Source: Litoreibacter ascidiaceicola (GTDB lineage: Bacteria; Pseudomonadota; Alphaproteobacteria; Rhodobacterales; Rhodobacteraceae). Taken from it: 64,000 nt of DNA. The stretch spans positions 478,350 to 542,349 of the forward strand of contig NZ_FQUV01000003.1 of assembly GCF_900129235.1 (NCBI RefSeq), in the 5' to 3' direction. Shown piece by piece: positions 16,554 to 27,073 of the stretch; positions within the stretch are counted from its first letter, which is position 1; the number at the start of each line of letters is the position of its first letter. A program made the translations under genes and the position numbers. The notes beneath the pieces are model-generated. The model had not been told where the DNA came from, searched no databases, and saw only the letters and a list, made by a program, of their open reading frames with translations.

Positions 16554-17405
16554 TTAGGCCGGAGCGCGAAAGCGCTTTCTTTCTTCCATGTGCCTAAACA
16601 CTTCTGAAACAGCGTCGTAGTTATGGTGGCGTGCATGCAAGCTGCGTGTTCCTTTTTCTTTCATGCGAAGGAGAGCATCATACCAGTAGGCTAAAATCGC
16701 GCGCCGAAATGTGGTGCTGTCCAATAGGTTGGAGGCATCTATGAATGTAGCCTCAATATTGATTAGAACAGCATCCCCCCAGTTCGACGCGTATGGAGAG
16801 GTCCGCACAATTGCTCCCATCGCCTTTAGCTGACGCATGAAGGCTTTGTCGCGACGAATGAGCTTGTCTACGACAAGCACATGCTGATGAACCCCATTTT
16901 CAAGCGGAATGGAAAAGGCGACCTCGTGCCTATCAATGTTTAGTGTGAAGAAGCGTAAACCATTGGTTGATGGGAAAAGGGAGAAAGTCCAGCTTTCTTG
17001 AATGTCGCGAAAGTTTTCCAAACCTGAATTTTGGAACAGCAACATTAAGTATTCTAGGAAGTCCGGCTCAACGCGTAGGTTGTGAATGGGCACGGCTTCA
17101 GAAAGGTCAGAATCGGGAATGCTGTCGAGTGCCGCACGGGCTTCGTCCCGACTAAGATGAAAAAGCTCTCGTGTATTCGGAATATCATTAGACTTTTTAG
17201 CTGCGAGGCGACGGTGCAGGGCAGCTTCGACTTTTGAGGTGTCACGCACGCGTCTGACATCAAGTTCCTTCCACGGTCCAAAGGGGCCATAGTTTACACT
17301 GTGGTTGATCTCGCGAATGCGTTGCGCGGGCGACGTGGTGGTAAGGCCGATTTTATGAAGTGGAGCTGCTTCGGAATAGAGCGCGTATATCCAACCAGCT
17401 TTCAT
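16554..17405 (-). CDS. GIY-YIG / T5orf172-type nuclease-domain protein
   Basis: This 283-residue protein begins GWIYALYSEAAPLHKIGLT, the GIY-YIG core, followed by the T5orf172-like pattern (PAQRIREIN, then KVEAALHRRLAAKK and a helix with ELFHL). The remaining 190 residues are unassigned and may bind DNA or a partner. Base composition is more AT-rich than its neighbours, suggesting transfer. It stands next to RimO but is not obviously linked to it. Stand-alone proteins of this type are often found with phages or defence genes; no such genes are adjacent. Confidence 0.72.
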   Translation of the reverse strand: MKAGWIYALYSEAAPLHKIGLTTTSPAQRIREINHSVNYGPFGPWKELDVRRVRDTSKVEAALHRRLAAKKSNDIPNTRELFHLSRDEARAALDSIPDSDLSEAVPIHNLRVEPDFLEYLMLLFQNSGLENFRDIQESWTFSLFPSTNGLRFFTLNIDRHEVAFSIPLENGVHQHVLVVDKLIRRDKAFMRQLKAMGAIVRTSPYASNWGDAVLINIEATFIDASNLLDSTTFRRAILAYWYDALLRMKEKGTRSLHARHHNYDAVSEVFRHMEERKRFRAPA

Positions 17406-17458
17406 ATGACCTCATATTGCGTTTTCGTTTCTCAAGCGCTGGCCCCGGGGCTCCGCCC

Positions 17459-17509
17459 GTCGAATGACCGAAACGATCCCCCAGATCGTTTCCTAGGAGG
17501 TCATTCGAC
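17459..17509. repeat. Long interrupted inverted repeat at the rimO 3' end
   Basis: Arms GTCGAATGACC/GGTCATTCGAC (outer) and GAAACGATC/GATCGTTTC (inner) fold into one extended hairpin. Between the right inner and right outer arms lie six bases that contain the rimO stop. No T run follows. It may act as a rimO terminator/RNA stabiliser or be a mobile palindromic repeat. Confidence 0.7.
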
Positions 17510-18875
17510 CCCACAAATCATACTCACCAGCCTCATCGACCAGCACGTCGACCATATCGCCAGCTTTCAGGCCCTCGAACCCTTCGTCGATGAACAGGTT
17601 CCCGTCGATCTCGGGCGCGTCCGCCGTGGTGCGGCAGGTGGCTCCGTCGTCCTCCACCTCGTCCACGATCACCTGTAGCGTCGTGCCGACTTTGGCGGCC
17701 AGTTTGGCCTCGGATATCGCTTGGGCTTTCTCCATGAAGCGGTCCCAGCGGTCTTGTTTGACCTCGGGCGCGACGTGATCGGGCAGGGCGTTGGAGCGGG
17801 CGCCGTCGACGTTTTCGTATTGGAAGCAGCCGACGCGGTCCAACTGCGCCTCGTCCAGCCAGTCGAGGAGGTGCTGGAACTCGGCCTCCGTCTCGCCGGG
17901 GTAGCCGACGATGAAGGTGGAGCGCAGCGTGATGTCGGGGCAGTCGGTGCGCCATGCGCGGATCTCGTCGAGCGTGCGGGACGCGGCGGCCGGGCGGGCC
18001 ATGCGTTTGAGCGTGTCGGGGTGGGCGTGCTGGAACGGGATGTCGAGATAGGGGAGGATCGCGTTCGCGGGATCGGCCATCAGCGGGATCAGCTCGCGCA
18101 CATGGGGGTAGGGGTAGACGTAGTGCAGCCGGACCCACAGGTCCTTTTGCGCGCCTAGCTGGCCCAACTCGCGGGCCAGATCGAGGATCGGGGCTTTGGA
18201 GGGGCGGTCCTTCCAGTCGGTGCCGTAGGCGGAGGTGTCCTGGGAGATGACGAGGAGTTCCCTGACGCCGGCCTCGACCAGCTTTTCGGCCTCGCGGATC
18301 ACCGCCTTTTGCGGGCGGGAGGCGAGGCGGCCGCGCATGTCGGGGATGATGCAGAACTTGCACTTGTGGTTACAGCCCTCGGAGATCTTGAGGTAGCTGT
18401 AGTGGCGCGGCGTGAGGGTGACGCCGGTGGCGGGCAGCAGGTCGATGAAGGGATCGGGGGAGGGCGGCACGGCCATGTGCACGGCGTCGAGCACCTGCTC
18501 GTACTGGTGCGGGCCGGTGACGGCGAGGATGGCGGGGTGGTGCTCGCGGATGTAGTCGGGCTCCGCCCCGAGGCAGCCGGTGACGATGACCTTGCCGTTT
18601 TCCTTGAGGGCCTCGCCGATGGCGTCGAGGGATTCCGCCTTGGCGCTGTCGAGGAAGCCGCAGGTGTTGACGATCACCGCCTCCGCGCCCGCGTAGTCGG
18701 GGGAGATGGCGTAGCCTTCGGCGCGGAGCCTTGTGAGGATGCGCTCGCTATCCACCAGCGCCTTGGGGCAGCCGAGGGAGACCATGCCGATTTTCGGCTG
18801 GTCGTCGCGGGGGGCCTCGGCGAGCTTGAGTTTGGGGGCAAGGTCGGGGCGGAGGTTTGGGGGGTTCTGGGCCAT
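17493..18875 (-). CDS. rimO: Ribosomal protein uS12 methylthiotransferase RimO
   Basis: This 460-residue protein has the MTTase architecture. The N-terminal domain carries Cys36, Cys72 and Cys101 for one [4Fe-4S] cluster. The radical-SAM motif is [10 protein letters not shown] with Cys168, Cys172 and Cys175. A TRAM domain ends the protein. It methylthiolates the conserved Asp of ribosomal protein uS12. [12 protein letters not shown] near residue 33 is the RimO form of the signature. The stop lies inside a long hairpin. Confidence 0.96.
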   Translation of the reverse strand: MAQNPPNLRPDLAPKLKLAEAPRDDQPKIGMVSLGCPKALVDSERILTRLRAEGYAISPDYAGAEAVIVNTCGFLDSAKAESLDAIGEALKENGKVIVTGCLGAEPDYIREHHPAILAVTGPHQYEQVLDAVHMAVPPSPDPFIDLLPATGVTLTPRHYSYLKISEGCNHKCKFCIIPDMRGRLASRPQKAVIREAEKLVEAGVRELLVISQDTSAYGTDWKDRPSKAPILDLARELGQLGAQKDLWVRLHYVYPYPHVRELIPLMADPANAILPYLDIPFQHAHPDTLKRMARPAAASRTLDEIRAWRTDCPDITLRSTFIVGYPGETEAEFQHLLDWLDEAQLDRVGCFQYENVDGARSNALPDHVAPEVKQDRWDRFMEKAQAISEAKLAAKVGTTLQVIVDEVEDDGATCRTTADAPEIDGNLFIDEGFEGLKAGDMVDVLVDEAGEYDLWGRMTS

Positions 18876-18926
18876 GACGGGGCGTATACGACGGACTGGT
18901 GGTGGGGGGAAGTGGGAGGACGCGGT

Positions 18927-20276
18927 TTAGATTGCGTCCTTTTCGGCGTCCTCCGATATGCTGGCGACGGAGACGTCTTCGCTGTCGTCGCGGTCTGCTT
19001 TGATTTTGGGGGCGCTCTTTCGCCATGCGACGAGGTTTTGGCCGATCTCGCGGTAGAAGCGGGGAACGATGTCTTCGAGATCAACTATGAAGTTGGTTTG
19101 TTGCGTGAAGCGGGCACCGAGCCGCTTGGAAAGGAAGATGTTAAAGGAGATAACTTGCAGCCCTGATTTACCTTCTTCGATCAGCTCCGGCGCGGTAAGA
19201 AGATCAGCGTAGGAAAACTGTGTGGCTTCACTTCGACCCGGCCAATTGCAGCGAACTGTGAGGCCTTCTAAAGCGTCATTGGGAATTTGACGTAAGAGCC
19301 AATTCAGGCGTGCCTTCGAGGATTTTTTATCCTCGGGCGCTTTTAGCAACATGCCAACGTCTATTGTTCGACGAGAGATATCTGCAATGATTTCTAATGG
19401 TGCTGCCGCATCGGGAATGTCCAGTGTGCTTTGAAGTTGGTTGTCTTCACGCAACAATGCCAACTCGTCTTTTTGTCGCTGCACGGGGTCTGCGATGTGC
19501 TTTCGCGGTAGGCGTTCATGCACATATGTTTCGGTCATTCGTGTCAGTATCAAAGAGAGGTCTTTGGTTTCCTGATGCCATGCTTCTATCACGCTTGTCG
19601 CTTCGTCGGACTTGGCTAGTATTTTTCCGCCTGTGGAAACCAGTTTGTTGATGTCAGACCATTCTGGCGGCATCCGCTCAAACCCCTTAACTCCCGCGCT
19701 ATCGTCGCTTAGGAAACGGCGTAACTCGTTGAGTAACAACGCTTGATCAGTGTCTTCGATTTCTTCATTGGCAAGTAGTAAGCCTACATTCGTCAGGATG
19801 AACATCCATGACCAATGAAAGACAGGGATCTTTGATCTGCTTTTGCGCACGTCTGCGATCGGATGGTTTTTTATTGCTGAAGTGAACTCGTTGGAAATAG
19901 TTATAACTGCGTCGCAGCCCTGTTCTTTCGCTATTGCGCGGTATTTCTCAATTTGTTCAGCTCCGAGTGTCGCGTTACCAACTTTGGCTTCAACTAGGGC
20001 ACGCCATTCCCGCGAGCCGTTTTTGACAACGATTAAACCATCGGGCCGATCATTGGGTTTGATTTTCTCGGCTTGGAAAACAATCTCTGTGTAACATTCG
20101 ATTTGTGAGCGCTTGCCAATTTTCACTCCAACCGAAGTCAGCATCTCGTTGCCGAATTCTTGAACGCGCGAAAGGCAGGAAAGGACAATTGAGGTTGTTC
20201 GGCCTTCTTTGGACGTTGTCGCTAGGACAGGAAAAAGGCGGGCGATTTCTCCCTGCTTCAAATAATCTGGGCGCAT
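18927..20276 (-). CDS. PD-(D/E)XK nuclease-like protein of unknown role
   Basis: This 449-residue protein has a nuclease-like core in its first third: RPDGLIVV (Asp79), then WRALVEAKVG (Glu96, Lys98), then a helix with QIEKYRAIA. This is the D-(x)n-E-x-K order of PD-(D/E)XK enzymes. The other 300 residues are helical and unassigned. There is no signal peptide. Codon use is clearly more AT-rich than that of rimO or the AsmA gene, so it is probably acquired. It may be a solitary defence or restriction-type nuclease, or a DNA-repair-like protein. No methyltransferase or helicase partner is adjacent. Confidence 0.65.
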   Translation of the reverse strand: MRPDYLKQGEIARLFPVLATTSKEGRTTSIVLSCLSRVQEFGNEMLTSVGVKIGKRSQIECYTEIVFQAEKIKPNDRPDGLIVVKNGSREWRALVEAKVGNATLGAEQIEKYRAIAKEQGCDAVITISNEFTSAIKNHPIADVRKSRSKIPVFHWSWMFILTNVGLLLANEEIEDTDQALLLNELRRFLSDDSAGVKGFERMPPEWSDINKLVSTGGKILAKSDEATSVIEAWHQETKDLSLILTRMTETYVHERLPRKHIADPVQRQKDELALLREDNQLQSTLDIPDAAAPLEIIADISRRTIDVGMLLKAPEDKKSSKARLNWLLRQIPNDALEGLTVRCNWPGRSEATQFSYADLLTAPELIEEGKSGLQVISFNIFLSKRLGARFTQQTNFIVDLEDIVPRFYREIGQNLVAWRKSAPKIKADRDDSEDVSVASISEDAEKDAI

Positions 20277-20452
20277 CCAAATATCCTTAAGTAATTTTGA
20301 TCAGATTGAACCAGCGTCGTTAGCAAAGCAACCGTTTGGGAGGATCGAATTTGACACTGTAAGACGCAGTCTAAGATCACCTGCGCTAAATCGTTGTAGC
20401 CCGCCCCGTGACGGCCTACCTTGTGGAAAAACCCATAAGAGGAGCAGGCCCT

Positions 20453-22450
20453 ATGCGTTGGATTATCCGGATTGCGATTACGTTGATCACCCTTGTGGTG
20501 CTCGCCGTGGCGGGGTTGTTTTTGATACCCACGGCCAAGATCGCGCGGTTTGCGGAAGGGCAGTTCGAGAAGAACACGGGCCGCGCGCTCAGTATTGCGG
20601 GGGATGTGTCGCCGCAGATATTTCCGCGCTTGGGCGTGAAGCTGGAGGACGTGGCGATCTCCAACGCGGAGTGGTCGGGCAAGGGGCCGATGCTGGAAGC
20701 CGCGTCGATGGAGATGGGCGTGGGGTTCTCGGCCCTTTTGGGCGGCGACATTGTGGTGGAAGCGTTCGACATCCAGTCGCCGGTGATCCGGCTGGAGAAA
20801 TCCAAAGACGGCAAAGCCAACTGGGATTTCGTGACCGAGTTGGGCGGCGGCGAGGACGGTGGCGGCTCGGCGGATGTGTCACTGCCTTTGGCGCAGATCA
20901 CCAATGGCTCGGTCGAGTATGTCGACGCGCAGGCGGGGCAGTCCTATGTGCTGACGGCACTGGACGCGACGGTGAAGCTGCTGGATTTGAAAGGCGCGGG
21001 GCGGGTCGAGATGTCGGGCCTGTATAAGGGCCAGTCGGTCAAGCTTGCGGCCACGATCAACGGCGTGCAGCAACTGCTGGATGGCGGCGTGCAAGGCGTG
21101 GATATGACGGCAAGCGCGGGCGGCAACAGCGTGAGTTTTGAGGGCAGCGCGGGGCTGGACCCTGTGCAGGCCAAAGGGGCCATGACCGGATCAGTGGTCG
21201 ACCAGACCGCGTTGTTTGCGCTGATGGATCAGGCGGCACCGCGGATACCGGAAGGGCTGGGGCAGAAGGTCAAGGTGTCGGGAGAGCTGACGCTGACCGC
21301 GGATAATCAGGTATTTTTGCGCGGGGCGACGATTGATCTGGACCAGAACCGCTTGACGGGTGCGCTGGATGTGACGCTGAAAGACACGCCTCATGTGACG
21401 GCGCGTTTGCAAGGTGACAGTCTGGATTTCTCGGCCATGAGCACGGATACGTCCGAGGGTGACGGCGCCGCCAACGCGGGCGCGGGCGGCTGGTCGGATG
21501 CGCGGATTGACGTGTCGGGGCTGTCGGGCGTGAACGGGGAGTTTTCGCTGAAGGCGAATGCGATTGATCTGGGCTCCATCCAGTTGGCGCGCACGGATCT
21601 AAGCGGCTCGCTGGACCGCGCACGACTGGTGCTGGATCTGGCCAATGTCGGCGTTTTTGACGGCGGCGTGTCGGGGCAGTTTGTGGTGAACGGGCGCGGC
21701 GGGCTGTCGGTGGGCGGTGATCTGAAAGCGTCCAGCGTGGCCATGCAGCGCTTGCTGAACGATTTTGCGGGGTTTGACCGCCTAGTGGGTGACGCGTCGA
21801 TGTCGCTGCAATTTCTTGGCGTCGGCAGCACCATGAACGAGATTATGAACGGGCTGAAAGGCTCTGGCCGTCTGGATGTGGGCAGCGGGGAATTGCTGGG
21901 GCTGGATATTGCGGGGATGATCAAGAACCTTGATGCGTCCTACCAAGGGGAAGGCTCGAAGACGGTGTTTGACGACATCACCGCCAGCTTCACGATCGAG
22001 GGCGGGGTGCTGAGCAACTCGGACCTGAATTTTGCCGCTGAACTGCTGACCGCGACGGGCAACGGGGTCGTTGATCTTGGCGGGCAGACGATCAAATACC
22101 GGCTGGCTCCTGTGGCCTTGGCGGGACGGCTGAAAGACGGCATCCGCGTTCCTGTGATCATTGAAGGACCGTGGAGCAATATCCGGTTCCGGCCTGACCT
22201 GAAGGCGTTACTCGACACCGAACTTGAGGCGGAAAAAGAGAAGCTGAAAGCGCAGGCCAAAGCGAAAGAGGACGAGCTGCGGGCCAAGGCGAAAGCCAGA
22301 GAGGCCGAGTTGAAGGAGAAGGCCGCAGCGAAGCTGGAGGACGAGCTGGGTGTGGTCCGTAAGGACGGGCAGAGCGTGGAGGATGCGTTGAAGGAAGGCC
22401 TTGAGAACAAGGCCAAAGACGCGCTTCGGGGCTTGCTGGGCGGGAACTAG
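20453..22450 (+). CDS. AsmA-family envelope protein
   Basis: This 665-residue protein has an N-terminal membrane anchor (RWIIRIAITLITLVVLAVAG) and a long strand-rich periplasmic part. It ends with an AsmA C-terminal domain (FDDITASFTIEGGVLSNSDL) and a charged Lys/Glu/Ala-rich tail likely to form a coiled coil (about residues 580-650). AsmA-like proteins bridge the envelope and are linked to phospholipid transport to the outer membrane. The ATG at 20453 has AAGAGGAG upstream and begins the anchor; an upstream start at 20408 would add 15 residues. Confidence 0.85.
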   Translation: MRWIIRIAITLITLVVLAVAGLFLIPTAKIARFAEGQFEKNTGRALSIAGDVSPQIFPRLGVKLEDVAISNAEWSGKGPMLEAASMEMGVGFSALLGGDIVVEAFDIQSPVIRLEKSKDGKANWDFVTELGGGEDGGGSADVSLPLAQITNGSVEYVDAQAGQSYVLTALDATVKLLDLKGAGRVEMSGLYKGQSVKLAATINGVQQLLDGGVQGVDMTASAGGNSVSFEGSAGLDPVQAKGAMTGSVVDQTALFALMDQAAPRIPEGLGQKVKVSGELTLTADNQVFLRGATIDLDQNRLTGALDVTLKDTPHVTARLQGDSLDFSAMSTDTSEGDGAANAGAGGWSDARIDVSGLSGVNGEFSLKANAIDLGSIQLARTDLSGSLDRARLVLDLANVGVFDGGVSGQFVVNGRGGLSVGGDLKASSVAMQRLLNDFAGFDRLVGDASMSLQFLGVGSTMNEIMNGLKGSGRLDVGSGELLGLDIAGMIKNLDASYQGEGSKTVFDDITASFTIEGGVLSNSDLNFAAELLTATGNGVVDLGGQTIKYRLAPVALAGRLKDGIRVPVIIEGPWSNIRFRPDLKALLDTELEAEKEKLKAQAKAKEDELRAKAKAREAELKEKAAAKLEDELGVVRKDGQSVEDALKEGLENKAKDALRGLLGGN

Positions 22451-22459
22451 CGCGGCAGG

Positions 22460-23227
22460 TTAGCGCTTGGCGTTGGTGGTCGAGGTGGCGAAGACCTTGT
22501 ATTCCCCAAGCACCATATAGCCCCTTGGCGGCACCCACGCTTTGGGTGGTCCGTATTTTGCAGCCCCGATAAACGCCGTCTCGCGCGGGCCCATGGAGGC
22601 GGGTTTGGTCTTGCTGAGACCGGCCCAAGGTTGCGGGCCGACAAAGGCCGGTGTGGCGTCGGATTTGACGGTCGGAGTGAACAGCTCGTCAATGGATTTG
22701 GCGCCGTCCTTGATATAGGCGTCGTAGAAGAATGTTTGCCGGATACCCGTGTCGGGATTGGGGGTCGGCATCATCGAGACGCGCCCGACGATCAGCACGC
22801 CGCCATGTTTTTTGATGCCGTCGACAATGTCGCGGGACATGTCCTGGATGGCCTCCCAGAAACGGTTGTCCAGCGAGGCGAGATACATGCGTGAGGTGGC
22901 GATCAAGGCGACCTCGGCCAGACCTGACTTCGCACCTTGGCCAATCCCTGCGCGACGCTGAACGGCGGGGCGTGTCGCGGCGCTACTGGGTCTGGAGAAC
23001 GGGCTTTTCATGTTGGCGATATTTTTGTTGGCGCGTTTGCCACGCGGCATCGTCTCGAACTTCTTGTCGGAACTTTTGCCGGTCGGGCCGTTGGGGCAGG
23101 TGTCCTGCTCACTGAAAAACTTGATGTCTTCGCCCGGAACATAGGCCGATGACGTGGGGTTTTGCAGCATCGAATAGTGAATGCCGCCTTCTACTTTCCA
23201 TTTCAAAGAAACGCGCTCGTTGCCCAT
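22460..23227 (-). CDS. Protein of unknown function
   Basis: This 255-residue protein has no signal peptide and no motif I recognise. It has a basic, Ser/Pro/Arg-rich stretch near residues 60-95 and a compact-looking middle (FWEAIQDMSRDIVDGIKKHGG, then VLIVGRVSMMP). It starts at an ATG with AGGTG upstream and ends nine bases from the convergent AsmA gene. A terminator for gcrA separates it from that gene, so it is transcribed alone. Confidence 0.6.
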   Translation of the reverse strand: MGNERVSLKWKVEGGIHYSMLQNPTSSAYVPGEDIKFFSEQDTCPNGPTGKSSDKKFETMPRGKRANKNIANMKSPFSRPSSAATRPAVQRRAGIGQGAKSGLAEVALIATSRMYLASLDNRFWEAIQDMSRDIVDGIKKHGGVLIVGRVSMMPTPNPDTGIRQTFFYDAYIKDGAKSIDELFTPTVKSDATPAFVGPQPWAGLSKTKPASMGPRETAFIGAAKYGPPKAWVPPRGYMVLGEYKVFATSTTNAKR

Positions 23228-23262
23228 GGTGCACCTGAAAATTCATTAAACAATATAGCACG

Positions 23263-23295
23263 AAAAAAGCGCCATAGCATTTAGGCTATGACGCT
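23263..23295 (-). terminator. Rho-independent terminator of gcrA
   Basis: On the minus strand AGCGTCATAGC and GCTATGGCGCT form an 11-base stem with one mismatch-type pair and a six-base loop. A run of six T (complement of 23263-23268) overlaps and follows it. It begins about 30 bases after the gcrA stop. Confidence 0.88.
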
Positions 23296-23326
23296 TGATC
23301 TTTTTTGGCAAGGTTGCCCGTGAAGA

Positions 23327-23893
<567 letters not shown>

Positions 23894-24185
23894 GCGGTGT
23901 AGCCTCTTCAAACGACAAACCGCCCCGAGATGCTGCGAGGGCGGCTTATTCTTTTCCAGTTGCCCCTAATTTAGAGGCCAATGCGTCGGGATACAAGTTT
24001 GGATCAGTCCGTGTCTTGCGGGGGCGGTGCGAAAGGGGCGCGATGCGGGCTGGAGGGATGTTGAGGGAGTCAGATAGTTGGGCCTTCAGGCTGACAAATG
24101 AACCAACAAAGGTCTTCGAGTTTCGTGCGGGAAATGACGGTTTGAGCCCGAAGTAACCTAGTTGATGCCTAACGTCGCATGTCCG

Positions 24186-24410
24186 CTAAGCGCAACAAGA
24201 CTTACCTTCTTGGATCGGTGGACATGGCACCGTCGCGTAAGAACAATAGACGCAACAGTCACCTTCCAGCGGCTTCAAAACTGTCTGACACGACTTGCAT
24301 TCGTAGAACCATTGGCATGCATCTGTCGGCATGGTTTCAGTTTCAACATGCCCGCACAACGGACAGGTAAGCGTCGATTGCAAATTTACTTGTGCTGCTT
24401 CTGTCGCCAT
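24186..24410 (-). CDS. GDCC-type cysteine-rich small protein linked to MerF
   Basis: This 74-residue protein has two zinc-ribbon-like CxxC pairs (CPLCGH, CKSCQ) and the C-terminal GDCCVYCSYATVPCPP, the signature of small cysteine proteins found with mercury transport genes. Eleven cysteines fit metal binding in the cytoplasm. Its start lies within the 3' end of merF (25-base overlap), so the two are translationally coupled. Confidence 0.8.
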   Translation of the reverse strand: MATEAAQVNLQSTLTCPLCGHVETETMPTDACQWFYECKSCQTVLKPLEGDCCVYCSYATVPCPPIQEGKSCCA

Positions 24411-24595
24411 ATCGCGTATCCCGTTAGTAGGAGAAATCCGGCCAAAACCGGTAATAAAACAGTGTCGTTATAGACCACGCCAAGCAACCCTGTCAGGCCA
24501 AACGCTGTCAGAACAATCGGTAAAAATGGTGTGAAGCAGCAAAGTGCAGCAAGCAAAGTCCCGCCCAATCCCAACGCAAGTAGCTTATTTTTCAT
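24386..24595 (-). CDS. merF: MerF-like mercuric ion transporter
   Basis: This 69-residue protein has two membrane segments and the MerF hallmark LAALCCFTPFLP, where the vicinal cysteines take Hg(II). The second segment ends in YAIWRQKQ, as in MerF. Compared with the 81-residue MerF of plasmid pMER327, the C-terminal cysteine pair is missing. MerF moves Hg(II) across the inner membrane, normally to MerA. No merA, merR, merT or merP is in this window. A GTG one codon upstream (24598) is a possible start. Confidence 0.85.
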   Translation of the reverse strand: MKNKLLALGLGGTLLAALCCFTPFLPIVLTAFGLTGLLGVVYNDTVLLPVLAGFLLLTGYAIWRQKQHK

Positions 24596-24992
24596 CACAC
24601 TTCTTCCCTAGGTTTTCAGAGAATAGCGTCACACATGATGGCGGACATTGCGATAAGGAACGACAACTCGCACGATGATGTGTAAAGCGGCCTTTAAGTC
24701 AGGGAATGGCGACCGTACCTTTGTCCGCATAGCTGAACTCTACATGCTGTGTGTCGAGAATCCGGCGGAGTGGTATTTGGCGGGGCATGAGAAAAATCTG
24801 GACAGCGTGCGCGGCGGGGCTTAGGTGCGGTTCCATGATCAAGACCGCATATATCATTTTGCTGCGACGCCGACGCTAATCCAGCGTCTGATCATCTGTG
24901 CGCATGGCGCACCTCTCTACCCTCATTCAAATTGACTTGCTCCGGAACTTCCTGAATATCTGGATTTCCTCTGCGTAAAGGATACCCACGCG
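24596..24992. other. Intergenic stretch between merF and argD
   Basis: This gap of about 400 bases should hold the divergent promoters of merF and argD. A 49-codon open frame at 24675-24824 (+) contains ENPAEWYLAGHEKNL, which reads like real protein, but it has no convincing ribosome site and no recognised family. No MerR operator could be identified by eye. Confidence 0.45.
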
Positions 24993-26171
24993 ATGATACC
25001 TGCCGTACTGCCGACCTATTCACGGGCGAAAATGAGCTTTGAGACTGGCGAAGGAAGCTGGCTGATAGATCGTGACGGCACCCGATATCTGGACATGGCC
25101 GGCGGCATCGCGGTGACGGGCTTGGGCCACGCGCATCCGACCTTGGTAAAGGTGGTGCAAGATCAGGCGGCGAAGCTGTGGCATACGTCGAACCTGTATC
25201 ACATCCCGCATCAAGAAGAACTGGCCGAGAAGCTGCGTGAAGCCACGTTTGCGGATACCATGTTCTTCACCAATTCCGGTGCGGAGGCGATGGAATGCGC
25301 GATCAAGATGGCGCGGAAATACTGGTATGACAAAGGCCAGCCGGAGCGGGTGAATATCATCACCTTTACGGGCTCCTTCCACGGGCGGACCTTGGCGACG
25401 ATCTCGGCGGCGGGATCGGAGAAGCTGACCAAGGGGTTCGGGCCGTTGTTGCCGGGGTTTGTGAACCTGACCGCGGGTGACCACGATGCGTTGCAAGAGG
25501 CGTTGGACGACACGATTGCCGCGGTGATCGTGGAGCCGGTGCAGGGCGAGGGCGGGATTATTCCGCTGCCCGATGCCTGCCTGAAAGGCCTGCGCGATAT
25601 GTGTGACAGCACGGGCGTGTTGCTGATTTTCGATGAAATTCAATGTGGTATGGGCCGGACGGGCAAGCTGTTCGCGCATGAATGGGCGGGCATCACGCCG
25701 GATATCATGGCGGTGGCCAAGGGTATCGGCAACGGCTTCCCGCTGGGCGCGTGCCTGGCCACTGAAGATGCTGCGAGCGGGATGACGGCTGGTACCCATG
25801 GCTCGACCTATGGGGGAAACCCGTTGGCCTGCGCGGTCGGGTCTGCGGTGATGGATATTGTCGCGGATCATGATTTTCTGGCCGAAGTGTCGCGCAAATC
25901 CGGCCTGCTGCGGCAAAGCCTTGAGGGGCTGGTGGCGTCTCACCCGACGATTTTCGAGCTGGTGCGTGGGGCTGGTTTGATGATCGGGGTGAAGTGCGTG
26001 GTGCCGAATACGGATGTGGTGGCAGCGGGTTATGAGCAGCACCTGCTGACTGTTCCGGGTGGCGACAACGTGATCCGGCTGTTGCCTGCGATGACCATTT
26101 CCGACGATGAAACCAAAGAGGCCGTGGCGCGTCTTGATCGGGCGGCGACAGCCCTGGAGGGCGCGGCGTGA
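24993..26171 (+). CDS. argD: Acetylornithine aminotransferase
   Basis: This 392-residue class III PLP aminotransferase has [44 protein letters not shown] and the PLP lysine in [14 protein letters not shown] (Lys243). It makes N2-acetylornithine in arginine synthesis. The next gene is argF, overlapping by four bases, which supports ArgD over other ornithine-type aminotransferases. Confidence 0.93.
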   Translation: MIPAVLPTYSRAKMSFETGEGSWLIDRDGTRYLDMAGGIAVTGLGHAHPTLVKVVQDQAAKLWHTSNLYHIPHQEELAEKLREATFADTMFFTNSGAEAMECAIKMARKYWYDKGQPERVNIITFTGSFHGRTLATISAAGSEKLTKGFGPLLPGFVNLTAGDHDALQEALDDTIAAVIVEPVQGEGGIIPLPDACLKGLRDMCDSTGVLLIFDEIQCGMGRTGKLFAHEWAGITPDIMAVAKGIGNGFPLGACLATEDAASGMTAGTHGSTYGGNPLACAVGSAVMDIVADHDFLAEVSRKSGLLRQSLEGLVASHPTIFELVRGAGLMIGVKCVVPNTDVVAAGYEQHLLTVPGGDNVIRLLPAMTISDDETKEAVARLDRAATALEGAA

Positions 26172-27073
26172 AGCATTTTCTGGATATCCACAAAACCGAC
26201 CCTGCCGACCTGCGGCAGATTATCGACACGGCGTTGACGGTGAAGAAATCCCGCGCCGGCCGTCCCAAAGGGGCGTTGGATGATGACCTGCCGCTAAAGG
26301 ACCACATGGTCGCGTTGATCTTCGAGAAGCCCTCGACACGGACGCGGGTGTCGTTTGATGTGGGCGTGCGGCAGATGGGGGGGCAAACGATGGTTCTGTC
26401 CGGCTCCGACATGCAATTGGGCCATGGCGAGACGATTGCCGATACCGCCCGCGTGTTGTCGCGCTATGTCGACCTGATCATGATGCGGACCTTCGAGGAA
26501 GACACGCTGCTGGAGATGGCCGAATACGCGACTGTGCCTGTGATCAACGGGCTGACGGACCGCACGCATCCCTGCCAGATCATGGCTGATATCCTGACAT
26601 TTGAGGAGCTTAACGGGCCAATCAAAGGCAAGAAGGTCGTGTGGGCCGGTGACGGGAACAACGTCTTTGCCAGCTTCGCGCATGCGGCCAAGCAGTTCGA
26701 GTTCGATCTGGTGTTCTCTGGCCCGCCGCCGCTGGATCCGGAGGCGTCTTTGGACGGCTTGTATTCCATTGAACGCAACCCGCAGACGGCCGTGGAAGGC
26801 GCGGATCTGGTGGTCACAGACACATGGGTGTCCATGCACGATCCTCAATCGGCGCGGGAGCGTCGGCATAACCAATTGCGCGGATATCAGGTCAACAAGA
26901 AGTTGATGGACCACGCCAAACCGGACGCCTTGTTCATGCATTGCCTGCCTGCGCACCGCGATGACGAGGCGACGTCTGAAGTGATGGACGGGCCAAACTC
27001 GGTGATCTTTGACGAGGCCGAGAACCGCTTGCATGCGCAGAAGGCCGTTATGCGGTGGTGTCTGGAGGGGTAA
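26168..27073 (+). CDS. argF: Ornithine carbamoyltransferase
   Basis: This 301-residue enzyme has the carbamoyl-phosphate site [12 protein letters not shown], the ornithine/carbamoyl motif HPCQ, DTWVSM and the catalytic HCLPAHR. It makes citrulline from ornithine and carbamoyl phosphate. It begins with GTG overlapping the argD stop (GTGA), so the two genes are translationally coupled. Confidence 0.96.
   Translation: MKHFLDIHKTDPADLRQIIDTALTVKKSRAGRPKGALDDDLPLKDHMVALIFEKPSTRTRVSFDVGVRQMGGQTMVLSGSDMQLGHGETIADTARVLSRYVDLIMMRTFEEDTLLEMAEYATVPVINGLTDRTHPCQIMADILTFEELNGPIKGKKVVWAGDGNNVFASFAHAAKQFEFDLVFSGPPPLDPEASLDGLYSIERNPQTAVEGADLVVTDTWVSMHDPQSARERRHNQLRGYQVNKKLMDHAKPDALFMHCLPAHRDDEATSEVMDGPNSVIFDEAENRLHAQKAVMRWCLEG

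Noticed and set aside
18309..19166. Plus-strand 285-residue frame antisense to rimO
   Set aside because: Gly/Val/Asp-rich shadow; runs across two minus-strand genes.
24675..24824. 49-codon plus-strand frame upstream of argD
   Set aside because: Contains a protein-like stretch but no ribosome site or known family; only mentioned in the intergenic entry.
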